A program made the position numbers and the translations under genes. This document shows, piece after piece, positions 32,089-40,385 of a stretch of DNA of 64,000 nucleotides. A model generated the notes under the pieces. The model saw only the letters and a program-made list of their open reading frames with translations, had not been told where the DNA came from and searched no databases. Position 1 is the stretch's first letter. Each line of letters opens with the position of its first letter. Source of the DNA: Streptomyces sp. NBC_00775 (GTDB taxonomy: Bacteria; Actinomycetota; Actinomycetes; Streptomycetales; Streptomycetaceae); assembly GCF_036347135.1 (NCBI RefSeq), contig NZ_CP108938.1, positions 1,364,001 to 1,428,000 on the forward strand, written 5' to 3'.

Positions 32089-33550
32089 CGCCTCCCGGGA
32101 CGCGGCCGAACCGAGCAGACCCGCCGACACCACCCGCCGTCTGCCGCCGGGTGCGGCTTCCCGTCGGGCCGTCGTCGTCGGCGGCGGGCTGGCCGGTCTG
32201 CTGGCCGCCGCCGCCCTGCACGACTACGCCGAGGTCACCGTCGTCGAGCGCGACGCGCTGCCCGAGGGGCCCGAGCCGCGGAGGGGCCTCCCGCAGGCCC
32301 GCCATGCCCATCTGCTGTGGTCCGGCGGCGCCCGTGCGATGGAGGAGCTGCTGCCCGGGGTGACCGACGCCTGGCTCGCCGCCGGCGCCCGGCGCATCCC
32401 GCTGCCGACCGGTCTCGTCTCGCTGTCGGCGCAGGGCTGGCTGCGGCGCTGGCCCGAGATGGAGTTCATGATCGCGTGCAGCCGGGATCTGCTCGACTCG
32501 GTGCTGCGCGCGCGGCTCGCCAAGATGGAGCGCGTCACCGTCCTGCAGCGCACCGAACTCCTCGGCCTGGAGGGCGGCGCCTCCCGGGTGACGGGTGTGC
32601 GGGTGCGTACGTCCGAGGGCGAGGAGCGCGTCCTCGCGGCCGATCTGGTGGTGGACGCCTCGGGGCGCGGCTCGCGGGCCAGCACCTGGCTCGACGCGCT
32701 GGGCGTGCCCGAGGCGCCGATGGACGAGGTGGACTCGGGACTCGCGTACGCCAGCCGGATCTTCCGCGCACCCGCGGGCACTGAGGACTTCCCGGTGGTC
32801 AACGTACAGCCGGACGCGGCGCAGCCGGTGCCGGGCCAGTCGTCGACGATCGTGCCCATCGAGGGCGGCCGCTGGCTGGTGACGCTGTCGGGCACGCGCG
32901 GCGGGCAGCCGACCGGCTCCGACGAGGAGTTCGATGCGTTCGCGCGCGGGGTCAGACATCCCGTCGTGGGCGAGCTGATCGCGCACGCGGAGCCGCTGAC
33001 GGACGTCGTCCTCACCCGCTCCACGGTCAACAGACGGCGTTTCTTCGAGAAGGTGCGGGACTGGCCCGAGGGGTTCGTCGTGATCGGTGACGCCGTCGCC
33101 ACGTACAACCCGGTCTACGGGCACGGCATGTCGGTGGCCGCGCAGGGCGCCGTGGCGCTGCGCGGGCTGGTGGCCGAGCACGGGCTGACGGCGCCGGGGC
33201 TCGCGCGGCGGGTGCAGCGTGCCGTGTCCCGTCCGGTGGCGACCGCCTGGGACCTGGCCACGGGCACGGACATCCGCTACCCGGAGGCGATCGGCAAGCA
33301 GCCCGGGGGCGCGCAGAATCTGCTCGGCCGCTATGTGAACCGGCTCATGCTGACGGCGACCGGGCGTCCGCTGGTCGCCCAGGCGCTGTTCAGCGTGATG
33401 ACGCTGTCGGGACCGCTGCCGACCCTCTTCAAGCCCGAGGTCGCCTTCGCGGTGCTGCGCGGCCCGCGCCGGCCTCCGCTGGCCGAGCCGCCGTTCACGG
33501 ACCAGGAACGGGAGACGGTCCGCACGGCCGGGGCGCCCACCCCGGGCTGA
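32072..33550 (+). CDS. FAD-dependent monooxygenase/hydroxylase-like protein
   Basis: This is a 492-residue flavoprotein of the PHBH/geranylgeranyl-reductase-like superfamily. It has an N-terminal FAD fold (RRAVVVGGGLAGLLAAAALH), a DG-like motif region (LVVDASGRGSRASTWLDALG) and the second FAD motif FVVIGDAVATYNPVYGHGMS. ATG at 32072 overlaps the membrane-protein gene by 17 bases, so the four genes of this operon are tightly joined. Substrate unknown; a lipid or polyketide hydroxylation or an epoxidation is possible. A hairpin follows the stop. Confidence 0.78.
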   Translation: MSEPASASRDAAEPSRPADTTRRLPPGAASRRAVVVGGGLAGLLAAAALHDYAEVTVVERDALPEGPEPRRGLPQARHAHLLWSGGARAMEELLPGVTDAWLAAGARRIPLPTGLVSLSAQGWLRRWPEMEFMIACSRDLLDSVLRARLAKMERVTVLQRTELLGLEGGASRVTGVRVRTSEGEERVLAADLVVDASGRGSRASTWLDALGVPEAPMDEVDSGLAYASRIFRAPAGTEDFPVVNVQPDAAQPVPGQSSTIVPIEGGRWLVTLSGTRGGQPTGSDEEFDAFARGVRHPVVGELIAHAEPLTDVVLTRSTVNRRRFFEKVRDWPEGFVVIGDAVATYNPVYGHGMSVAAQGAVALRGLVAEHGLTAPGLARRVQRAVSRPVATAWDLATGTDIRYPEAIGKQPGGAQNLLGRYVNRLMLTATGRPLVAQALFSVMTLSGPLPTLFKPEVAFAVLRGPRRPPLAEPPFTDQERETVRTAGAPTPG

Positions 33551-33552
33551 TC

Positions 33553-33568
33553 CCCCGGCCTGCCGGGG
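33553..33568 (+). terminator. hairpin after the FAD monooxygenase gene
   Basis: CCCCGGC and GCCGGGG form a perfect 7-bp stem with a 2-base centre three bases after the stop codon. It directly precedes the inverted-repeat element. Confidence 0.5.
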
Positions 33569-33570
33569 CC

Positions 33571-33780
33571 AGGCCCTGTCGTCAAATTCCCGTCGTCCGC
33601 CCGGAGGGCGGGCCGCGCGGCGTCAGGTGCGTGCTCTCGGCGTGCCGGGCACACACCCTCGTACTGGACGTACTTGGGGCTGTGCCCGGTGCGGCGAGTG
33701 GGGGTACCTCCCACGCCCTTAAGGCAGTGGGGGAACGTGCATGGCGTCGCGGGGCAGGCGGGAATTTGACGACAGGGCCT
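33571..33780. mobile_element. MITE-like element with 22-bp perfect terminal inverted repeats
   Basis: The left end (33571-33592) begins AGGCCCTGTCGTCAAATTCC and is exactly complementary to the right end (33759-33780). The 210-bp element has no open frame of note. Internally it contains GAGTGGGGGTACCTCCCAC followed by a mirrored GTGGGGGA block and a GTGCCGGGC/GCCCGG-type foldback, so nearly the whole element could fold. Its size, ends and lack of coding capacity fit a non-autonomous MITE mobilised by an IS elsewhere. No clear target duplication is visible. It sits between convergent genes. Confidence 0.65.
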
Positions 33781-33797
33781 AGCGGGACAGGCGGGCG

Positions 33798-34841
33798 TCA
33801 GGTCGCGCTGCGTTCGCTCGCCTCCCGCAGGTCCCGTTCCGCCGCGCGGTTCTGGGCCGTGTCGGGCTGTCCCGCCGTCGTGCCGGGGCGGCCCGCGCGC
33901 AGCAGCTCCCGCCAGTGCTCGCGGCTCCAGTCGGCCGGGCTCGTGGTGCTGGTGAACTCCTCGACAAGGGCCAGGAAGCGCGCCGGGTCGCTGTGGAAGG
34001 GGAAGTGGCCCGCCCCCTCGAAGATCTCCAGACGGCTGCCCGGCATCGCCTTGTGTGCCCCGTACGCGTGCCGTACGGGCACCACGCTGTCCCGGTCGCC
34101 CCAGAGCAGCATCGTGGGCATGCCCTCGGTGAGATAGCAGCGGTCGAGCATGGTGACCGCCTGGCCGCGCCAGTCGACCACGGCGCGCAGGGTGCGGATG
34201 AAGGCGCTGCGGGAGGTCGCGTCGGGCAGCGCGTCCACGAGGTTCAGCAACTCCGGTGCGTCCTGGCCCAGATCGGTGTCGAGGAGCCTCATCAGACGGA
34301 GGAACAGGCCTACTTGGAGGCGCATCCCGGGCAGTTGCAGCGTGGAGAGCATGAGGTGCGCGCCGGGCAGCGAGACGGCCCGCAGTACGGGGTTGACCTC
34401 GCCCCCGACGCCACCGGCGCTGACCAGGATGAGCCGCTCGGTGCGCTCGGGGAACTGGTAGGCGAACTGCATCGCGACGCCGCCGCCGAGCGAGTGCCCG
34501 ACCAGGGTGGCGGACTCGATGTCGAGCGTGGTGAGCAGATCGCGCACCCCGTTGGCGTACGCGGCCACCGAGTAGTCGGCCCGCGGTTTGTCGGACGCCC
34601 CGTGGCCGAGCAGGTCGGGCGCGATCACCGTGTGGGTGCGGGCGAGGTCGGGGATCAGATCCGCCCAGGTCGCCGAGGAGTCGCCTATGCCGTGGATCAG
34701 GACGAGCGCCGGGCCCTCGCCCGCCATCCGGTAGGCGCGTCGGTAGCCGTGCACGACGCGGTGGCGCAGGCGCAGTTCCCCGTCGCCCACCGAGCGCAGC
34801 CGCAGGGTGCGCCGCGGACGCCGAGACGGTACGTCGACCAC
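33798..34841 (-). CDS. Alpha/beta-fold hydrolase
   Basis: This 347-residue serine hydrolase has its nucleophile at S117 in GHSLGGGVAM, the acid in LLWGDRDSVVPV and the His in FEGAGHFPFH. It opens with YRMAGEGPALVLIHGIGDSS (HG oxyanion motif). The closest look is to epoxide-hydrolase/haloalkane-like and meta-cleavage hydrolases, but the substrate cannot be told. There is no signal peptide. GTG at 34841 is the apparent start. It is transcribed alone and ends just after the MITE-like element. Confidence 0.8.
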   Translation of the reverse strand: MVDVPSRRPRRTLRLRSVGDGELRLRHRVVHGYRRAYRMAGEGPALVLIHGIGDSSATWADLIPDLARTHTVIAPDLLGHGASDKPRADYSVAAYANGVRDLLTTLDIESATLVGHSLGGGVAMQFAYQFPERTERLILVSAGGVGGEVNPVLRAVSLPGAHLMLSTLQLPGMRLQVGLFLRLMRLLDTDLGQDAPELLNLVDALPDATSRSAFIRTLRAVVDWRGQAVTMLDRCYLTEGMPTMLLWGDRDSVVPVRHAYGAHKAMPGSRLEIFEGAGHFPFHSDPARFLALVEEFTSTTSPADWSREHWRELLRAGRPGTTAGQPDTAQNRAAERDLREASERSAT

Positions 34842-34855
34842 GGGCCGACCTCCTG

Positions 34856-34900
34856 TTCCAGGCCGCCGTAAGGCAGCTTCCAGGCCGCCGTGAAGGCAGC
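34856..34900. repeat. imperfect 22/23-bp tandem duplication upstream of the hydrolase
   Basis: TTCCAGGCCGCCGTAAGGCA-GC (34856-34877) is followed directly by the same unit with one extra G (34878-34900), and a further degenerate half-copy follows. It lies in the leader or promoter of the minus-strand hydrolase gene. Confidence 0.55.
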
Positions 34901-35102
34901 TCCCGGGGCGCCGTGCAGGCGACCGCAGGCTCTCCTCTCCAGCCTAGGGCTCCTGTTCCACCAGGGATTTCCGTGAGGTTTCGCCTCCGCTAAGCGGGCG
35001 AACCTCCGCGTACCCAAACGGGATTGTCAGTGCCGGACGGCAAGCTGGAGTGACGTACCGCCATGTACCGCTACGACAAGCCGACCCGGGGAGAGCCGTC
35101 CG

Positions 35103-35339
35103 ATGCCGACCGCCGTACTGACCGACCACGAACGCGCCGCCGTGCAGGCCTATCTGCGGCTCCTGCAGACCGTACGAGCCGCCTTCGACGGTCCGCCCGA
35201 CGGGCGCCGACCACCCGTGGTGCCCCCGTCCGCGCTCGCCGAGGCGGAGCGGGCACTGGCGGCTGCCGGGCTCGCGGGCAACGAGGAGGCGTTCTTCCGG
35301 CTGCTGCACACCTGGTGCCCGGAGCCGGCTCCCAGGTGA
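35103..35339 (+). CDS. 78-aa protein of unknown function
   Basis: ATG at 35103 follows GGGGAGAG at good spacing, and codon use fits its neighbours. The product is helical and Ala/Leu-rich (DHERAAVQAYLRLLQTVRAA, then PPSALAEAERALAAAGLAGN), with no signal peptide or membrane helix. It ends 53 bases before the convergent PPTase gene stop. I do not recognise the family; it may be a small actinobacterial conserved protein. Confidence 0.55.
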   Translation: MPTAVLTDHERAAVQAYLRLLQTVRAAFDGPPDGRRPPVVPPSALAEAERALAAAGLAGNEEAFFRLLHTWCPEPAPR

Positions 35340-35392
35340 GGGGCGGTGCCCACGGCCGGCTCAGCCGTGGTCCACGGTGACCGGGGCCGGGC

Positions 35393-36079
35393 TCAGCCGC
35401 GGGGCACGGTGACCGCCGTCGCGACCAGGCCCCGCTGGAGGGTCCAGCGCCCGTCGAAGGCCCCGACGCGCTCGCCGCCCACCAGCGGGCCCGGCACGAG
35501 GAGTTGGGCGCGGAATCGCCCTGACAGGACGGGGCCGCCGGTCGCGGGGCCCTGGACGATGTCGATGTCCGCCTCGGAGAAGTCCAGCCACTGCCGGGTG
35601 AGCGGGAACCACGCCTTGTAGACCGACTCCTTGGCGCTGAACAGCAGCCGGTCCCAGTGGACGGCGGGGGTCCGCGCGCCCAGCCGGTCGAGGCGGTCCA
35701 CCTCCGTGGGCAGGGCCACGGCGTCGAAGACCCCCGCCGGGAGCGCCAGGTGGGGTTCGGCGTCGATGCCGAGGGAGACCAGATCGGTGGCGCGGGCGAG
35801 CGCGGCGGCGCTGTAGCCGTCGCAGTGCGTCATGCTGCCGATCAGGCCCGACGGCCACTGCGGCGCGCCGCGTTCGCCGGGCAGGACCGGTCCCGGGGGC
35901 ACGCCGAGCTTCTCCATGGCGCGCCGGGCGCAGGAGCGCACGGCGGTGAACTCGCGGCGCCGCTTCTCCACGGCCCGTGTCAGGAGCGCCTGCTCCTCGG
36001 GGTACAGGGTCGCGCCCGCGGCCTCGTCGTCACCGTAGCTCTCCACGGCCACGACCGACTCCGGGAGCAGCTCCTCCAT
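35393..36079 (-). CDS. 4'-phosphopantetheinyl transferase, Sfp type
   Basis: This enzyme transfers the phosphopantetheine arm of CoA to acyl or peptidyl carrier proteins. The 228-residue length fits monomeric Sfp-type PPTases. The Mg2+ motif is SLGIDAEP, and the conserved FSAKESVYKAWFP motif follows. The N-terminal RSCARRAMEKLG helix contacts CoA. ATG at 36079 has GGAG at good distance and overlaps the end of the upstream metallophosphoesterase gene by 50 bases. No carrier-protein cluster is nearby, so it probably serves biosynthetic clusters elsewhere in the genome. Confidence 0.87.
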   Translation of the reverse strand: MEELLPESVVAVESYGDDEAAGATLYPEEQALLTRAVEKRRREFTAVRSCARRAMEKLGVPPGPVLPGERGAPQWPSGLIGSMTHCDGYSAAALARATDLVSLGIDAEPHLALPAGVFDAVALPTEVDRLDRLGARTPAVHWDRLLFSAKESVYKAWFPLTRQWLDFSEADIDIVQGPATGGPVLSGRFRAQLLVPGPLVGGERVGAFDGRWTLQRGLVATAVTVPRG

Positions 36080-36938
36080 CACCGGCTCCGACCTCCATCG
36101 GCAGAATGCGGCGCAGTGTGCCCGGCGTTCCCGGCCGTCTGCGCCATTCGCGGGGGTACCCCACGGACACTTCTTCGAAGCGGACGCCCTCGTGCCAGGT
36201 GGTCCGCGGGATGTGGAGATGACCGTAGACCATGGCCTCGACACGGAACCTGCGGTGCCAGTCCGCGGTCAGCCGGGTGCCGCACCACATCGCGAACTCG
36301 GGGTAGCGCAGGATGTCCGTCGGGTGGCGGTCCAGCGGGTAGTGGTTGACCGGGATCACGGGCAGATCGTCGGGCAGTTCGGCGAGCCGGCGCTCGGTCT
36401 CGGCGACCCGGGCCCGGCACCAGGCTTCGCGGCTCGGGTAGGGGTCGGGGTGGAGCAGGTGCTCGTCGGAGCAGATCACCCCGGTGCCCTGGGCATAGGC
36501 CAGCCCCTGGTCCTTGGTCACGCAGCCCTGCGGCAGGAACGAGTAGTCGTAGAGCAGGAAGAGCGGCGCGACGACCGCGGGGCCGCCGGGACCGTCCCAC
36601 ACCGGGTACGGATCCTCGGGGGTGATGACGCCCAACTCCCGGCACAGGGCGACCAGATGCTCGTAGCGGGCGACGCCGCGCAGCTGTACCTCGTCCTTCG
36701 GGTGGGTCCACAGCTCGTGGTTGCCGGGCACCCAGATCACCTTGCGGAAACGGCTGCTGAGCGTTTCCAGGGCCCACCGGATGTCGGCGACGATCTCTCC
36801 GATGTCACCGGCGACCAGAAGCCAGTCGTCGTCCGTCTCGGGGCGCATCTTCTCGACGAGGGCGCGGTTCTCGGCGTATCCGATGTGCAGATCGCTGATG
36901 GCCAGCAGGTTCCCATGACCGCCGTCTGTCGACCGCAC
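36030..36938 (-). CDS. Calcineurin-like metallophosphoesterase
   Basis: This 302-residue cytoplasmic phosphoesterase has all the metal motifs in order: AISDLHIG, VAGDIGE, VPGNHELW, IPVNHYPLD and VYGHLHI. GTG at 36938 follows a GGGGGTG box. It runs into the PPTase gene, suggesting one transcript; this pair is common in Streptomyces. The natural substrate is unknown. A role in removing or recycling phosphopantetheine is tempting given the coupling but is only an inference. Confidence 0.83.
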   Translation of the reverse strand: MRSTDGGHGNLLAISDLHIGYAENRALVEKMRPETDDDWLLVAGDIGEIVADIRWALETLSSRFRKVIWVPGNHELWTHPKDEVQLRGVARYEHLVALCRELGVITPEDPYPVWDGPGGPAVVAPLFLLYDYSFLPQGCVTKDQGLAYAQGTGVICSDEHLLHPDPYPSREAWCRARVAETERRLAELPDDLPVIPVNHYPLDRHPTDILRYPEFAMWCGTRLTADWHRRFRVEAMVYGHLHIPRTTWHEGVRFEEVSVGYPREWRRRPGTPGTLRRILPMEVGAGDGGAAPGVGRGRGELR

Positions 36939-37280
36939 CCGCGACACCCCCAAGGAAGACGAATGGGAACACAAGAACACATCCGCCCCCACGGGACAAG
37001 AAGGGCCCGCCGCCGCCCCGCGCCCGGTCCGCCGTGCCGGTACTCTGGCCCTCGCCCCGGTCCCCCGTGGCCCGCTCCCCGGCATCCGTACCCCCTCGCC
37101 GGGTGTTTCCGGGAATCCGTAACACGCCCGTAGCAGCACAGGGGCCCCACGCCCCTTATGATCGCCCCAACACGGCCGCCAGGAACCTGCTTTGGCGTAC
37201 GGCGGCTTGGTGTTCCTCCCACTCCCCTGGCCGGGCACGGCCTGCTCCGCCGTGCCCGCGAACCGTGAAAGGTGGCCTGT
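36939..37280. other. divergent intergenic region
   Basis: About 340 bases separate the metallophosphoesterase and the ATP-grasp gene. It is C-rich on the plus strand. A TATGAT (37157-37162) could be a -10 box for the ATP-grasp gene, without a clear -35. No small gene or strong palindrome was found. Confidence 0.3.
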
Positions 37281-38456
37281 ATGGGCTCTCGCGTACGCGT
37301 CTGGCTCAACCGCACGTACGCGGAGAACGTGTTCTTCATGGATCAGCTGCGAAGTAATCCGCAGCATCGCGCGGTCGAGATCCATGCGACGCACGGCGAT
37401 GCCGACTCCCCCGTCCTGGCCGCCGCCGACGTGGCCTCCATGGAGCCCGAGGGCCTGTCCCCGCGCGCGTATGTCGAGTACGCCCTCGACCACTGCGCCC
37501 GCCACTCCATCGACGTGTTCGTGCCGGTCCTGCACCAGGCCGCGATCGTCGCGCAGCGGGCGGAGTTCGCCGCGCTCGGTACGGCCCTGCTGGCGCCGCC
37601 CGCCGAAGCCGTGGCCGTCTTCCAGGACAAGGTCACCGCCTATGAGGCGGTCCAGACGGTGGGTGTGCCGGTACCGCCGTGGTGGCGGGTGCGCACCGAG
37701 GATGAGCTGGTCACGGCGGTCGAGGCGCTGGAGGCCGCGGGCCACAAGGCGTGCTTCAAGCCGGCGTCGGGGGCGGGCGGGGTGGGCTTCCGCGTCATCA
37801 CGCGCGCCCCCTTCTCGCTCAATCACCTCAACGGATTTCCCAGTCCGTACGTGCCGCTCGATCTGGTCGTGGAGGCGCTGCGCGCGGCCGACCAGCCCGT
37901 CGACTGGCTGGTGATGCCGCGCCTGGAGCAGCCGGAGGTGTCCGTCGACTGCCTCACCGGCCCCGACGGCCGGATCCGCATGGCGGTGGGCCGCACCAAG
38001 AACGGGCGCCGCCGCGGGTTCACGCTTCACCCGTCCTGGATCGAGCCCGCGCGCCTGCTCGCGGAGAAGTTCGCACTGCACTACCTGACGAACATCCAGT
38101 TCCGCATGTACGGCGACGAGCCGGTCCTCATGGACGTCAACACCCGTCCGGCCGGCGGACTGCACCAGCTCGCCCAGTGCGGCGTCAACGCCCCTTGGGC
38201 TGCCGTGCAGTTGGCGCTCGGCGAGGAGACGGGCGAGGTGGTCCCGCCGTTCCTCGGGCAGGACTACACGGTGGTCTCGGGCCCGCGTCCGGTGCGCGCG
38301 GTGTCGCTGCCGCACCAGCGGGCCGACACTCCCGCGCCGGCACTGCCCGCCGTGCCCGCGCAGGCCACGGAACCCGCGCCCGGCCCTGTCACCGAGCCCG
38401 AGCCCGCCCCCGCGACGGAGAACGCCTCCGCCACCGCCGCCATCGCACCCGCCTAG
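37281..38456 (+). CDS. ATP-grasp domain protein
   Basis: This 391-residue ATP-grasp enzyme should join a carboxylate to an amine or thiol with acyl-phosphate chemistry. It has an ATP-binding lysine and Gly-rich loop (KACFKPASGAGGVGFRVITR) and a metal-binding LMDVNTRPAGGLHQLAQ. An N-terminal PreATP-grasp-like domain begins SRVRVWLNRTYAENVFFM. The last ~50 residues are Pro/Ala/Glu-rich and probably disordered. ATG at 37281 follows AAAGG; GTG at 37272 is an alternative. No neighbouring carrier, precursor peptide or amino-acid gene points to a substrate. Confidence 0.72.
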   Translation: MGSRVRVWLNRTYAENVFFMDQLRSNPQHRAVEIHATHGDADSPVLAAADVASMEPEGLSPRAYVEYALDHCARHSIDVFVPVLHQAAIVAQRAEFAALGTALLAPPAEAVAVFQDKVTAYEAVQTVGVPVPPWWRVRTEDELVTAVEALEAAGHKACFKPASGAGGVGFRVITRAPFSLNHLNGFPSPYVPLDLVVEALRAADQPVDWLVMPRLEQPEVSVDCLTGPDGRIRMAVGRTKNGRRRGFTLHPSWIEPARLLAEKFALHYLTNIQFRMYGDEPVLMDVNTRPAGGLHQLAQCGVNAPWAAVQLALGEETGEVVPPFLGQDYTVVSGPRPVRAVSLPHQRADTPAPALPAVPAQATEPAPGPVTEPEPAPATENASATAAIAPA

Positions 38457-38475
38457 TCCCACCCCCACCCGACTA

Positions 38476-38490
38476 CCGGTCTGGACCAAT
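38476..38490 (-). promoter_or_regulatory. DasR/chitinase-type site 1
   Basis: On the minus strand this reads ATTGGTCCAGACCGG, close to the TGGTCCAGACCT direct-repeat element known from Streptomyces chitinase promoters and to the DasR dre palindrome (TGGTCTAGACCA). It lies about 100 bases before the GH18 start, just upstream of a TTGACA box (38505-38510). Confidence 0.6.
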
Positions 38491-38515
38491 TTCCGCTCAG
38501 CGTCTTGACAGCGGG

Positions 38516-38530
38516 ATTGGTCCATACCAA
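38516..38530 (+). promoter_or_regulatory. DasR/chitinase-type site 2
   Basis: ATTGGTCCATACCAA repeats site 1 in opposite orientation (11 of the first 12 bases shared) and is itself an inverted repeat (TTGGT-CCAT-ACCAA). It lies just downstream of the TTGACA box, where a bound repressor would block RNA polymerase. Confidence 0.6.
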
Positions 38531-38586
38531 CTTGGTTGCGCACCTCTCAGCACTCCCGAACACCCCCATTTCTTCAGGGAGATCGC

Positions 38587-40269
38587 GTGCGCATCACATA
38601 TCTCAGACGTTCCAGACATCGTTTCCTCGCCCTCCTCGGCACCGCCGCCCTGGCCCTGGCCGGGGCGGTCGCCCTCCCCGGCACGGCCCAGGCGGCCAAC
38701 ATCCTGACCAACCCCGGCTTCGAGTCGGGCAGCCTCTCCCCCTGGACGTGCACCGGGAACCTGGGCTCGGTCGTCTCCAGTCCCGTGCACGGCGGCTCCA
38801 AGGCCCTTGCGGGGGCGGTGAGTTCGAGTGACAACGCCCAGTGCAGCCAGACCGTCGCGGTGCAGCCGAACACGGCGTACACCCTCTCGGGCTGGGTGCG
38901 CGGCAGCTATGTGTACCTGGGCGTGGACGGCGGTGCCTCGAACTGGACGACGTCCCCGTCGGCGTACAGCCAGCTCAGCGTGTCCTTCACGACCGGTGCC
39001 TCGCAGACCAGCGCCAAGATCTACGTCCACGGCTGGTACGCGCAGGGCACCTACTACGCCGACGACATCAGCCTGGACGGGCCCGGCGGCAGCTCCGACA
39101 CCCAGGCTCCCACCACACCCACGAACCTGACCTCCACCGGCAAGACCTCCTCCAGCGTCTCGCTGTCGTGGGGCGCGTCGAGCGACAACGTCGGCGTGAG
39201 CGCCTACGACATCTACAGCGGCTCGAACCAGGTGCTCAGTGTGTCGGGCACGAGCGCGACCGTCAGCGGGCTGTCGGCCAGCACCGCCTACACGTTCACC
39301 GTCAAGGCGCGCGACGCGGCCGGGAACACCTCGGCGGCCTCGAACTCCGTGAGTGTCACGACGGACGCGGGCAGCGGGGGCGGCACCGGCTTCAAGCAGG
39401 CCGCGCCCTATCTCTACGAAGGCTGGGGCGACCCGCCGAGCCCGACCACGGTGATGAGCGCGACCGGCATCAAGTGGTTCACGATGGCGTTCATGCTGGA
39501 CTCCGGCGGCTGCACCCCCGCCTGGGACGGCAGCCGCGCCCTCACCGGCGGCGTCGACCAGACCGCCATCAACCAGATCCGCTCCGCGGGCGGTGACATC
39601 GTCCCGTCGTTCGGCGGCTGGCAGGGCAGCAAGCTCGGCGCCAACTGCTCCTCGGCGAGCGCTCTCGCCGGTGCGCTGCAGAAGGTGATCGACGCCTACG
39701 GCCTCAAGGCGATCGACATGGACATCGAGAACACGGACGAGTTCGAGAACGAGGCCGTCCAGGCGAAGATCCTGACCGCGCTGAAGACCGTCAAGGCCAA
39801 CAACCCGGGCCTGAAGACGATCGTCACCTTCGGCACCTCGACGACCGGCCCGACCTACTACGGCAACCGTCTCATCGAGCAGGCGCAGTCGCTGAACGCG
39901 GGCATCGACGTCTTCACGATCATGCCGTTCGACTTCGGCGGCGGCTCCGACATGTACGGCAACACCGTCAACGCCGCCGAGGGCCTGAAGACCAAGCTGA
40001 AGTCGACCTTCGGGTGGGACGACGCCACGGCCTACTCCCACATCGGCATCTCCGGGATGAACGGTCTCAGTGACCAGCAGGAGAACACCACTCCGGCGAT
40101 CTGGACTTCGATCCGCGACTGGTCGAACTCGCACCACATCGCCCGACTCGCCTTCTGGTCGGTCAACCGCGACCGGCCCTGCCCGGGCGGCGGCGTGGTG
40201 AGCAACTGCTCCGGCATCAGCCAGAACAACTGGCAGTTCACGTCCATCAACGCCGGGTTCACCGGCTGA
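38587..40269 (+). CDS. Secreted GH18 chitinase-like enzyme with CBM and FnIII
   Basis: This is a 560-residue secreted enzyme. GTG at 38587 follows AGGGAGA and starts a signal peptide ending at GTAQAA. Residues ~40-170 form a carbohydrate-binding beta-sandwich (ILTNPGFESGSLSPWTC). Residues ~180-265 form a fibronectin III domain (SVSLSWGASSDNVGVSAYDI). A GH18-type catalytic domain follows, with the signature AIDMDIEN giving D377-x-D379-x-E381, where E381 is the proton donor. This order matches Streptomyces GH18 chitinases of the ChiD/ChiC type. Two DasR-like sites in the promoter suggest induction by chitin breakdown products. Confidence 0.85.
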   Translation: MRITYLRRSRHRFLALLGTAALALAGAVALPGTAQAANILTNPGFESGSLSPWTCTGNLGSVVSSPVHGGSKALAGAVSSSDNAQCSQTVAVQPNTAYTLSGWVRGSYVYLGVDGGASNWTTSPSAYSQLSVSFTTGASQTSAKIYVHGWYAQGTYYADDISLDGPGGSSDTQAPTTPTNLTSTGKTSSSVSLSWGASSDNVGVSAYDIYSGSNQVLSVSGTSATVSGLSASTAYTFTVKARDAAGNTSAASNSVSVTTDAGSGGGTGFKQAAPYLYEGWGDPPSPTTVMSATGIKWFTMAFMLDSGGCTPAWDGSRALTGGVDQTAINQIRSAGGDIVPSFGGWQGSKLGANCSSASALAGALQKVIDAYGLKAIDMDIENTDEFENEAVQAKILTALKTVKANNPGLKTIVTFGTSTTGPTYYGNRLIEQAQSLNAGIDVFTIMPFDFGGGSDMYGNTVNAAEGLKTKLKSTFGWDDATAYSHIGISGMNGLSDQQENTTPAIWTSIRDWSNSHHIARLAFWSVNRDRPCPGGGVVSNCSGISQNNWQFTSINAGFTG

Positions 40270-40296
40270 CGGACGACCGAAACGGAGTGCGTCGGC

Positions 40297-40333
40297 GCGG
40301 TGGGCCGTCCGGGACATCCGGGCGGCCCACCGC
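40297..40333 (+). terminator. strong hairpin after the GH18 gene
   Basis: GCGGTGGGCCG (40297-40307) and CGGCCCACCGC (40323-40333) form a perfect 11-bp stem with a 15-base loop, 28 bases after the stop codon. Confidence 0.65.
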
Positions 40334-40385
40334 AGCCTCGCGCCCGCCGCCGGCCGGCGGCGCCGGGCCAGCTACGCTGCCGACG

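Noticed and set aside
35393..36079. PPTase as the marker of a polyketide or non-ribosomal peptide cluster
   Set aside because: No carrier protein, synthase or tailoring gene lies within the window around it.
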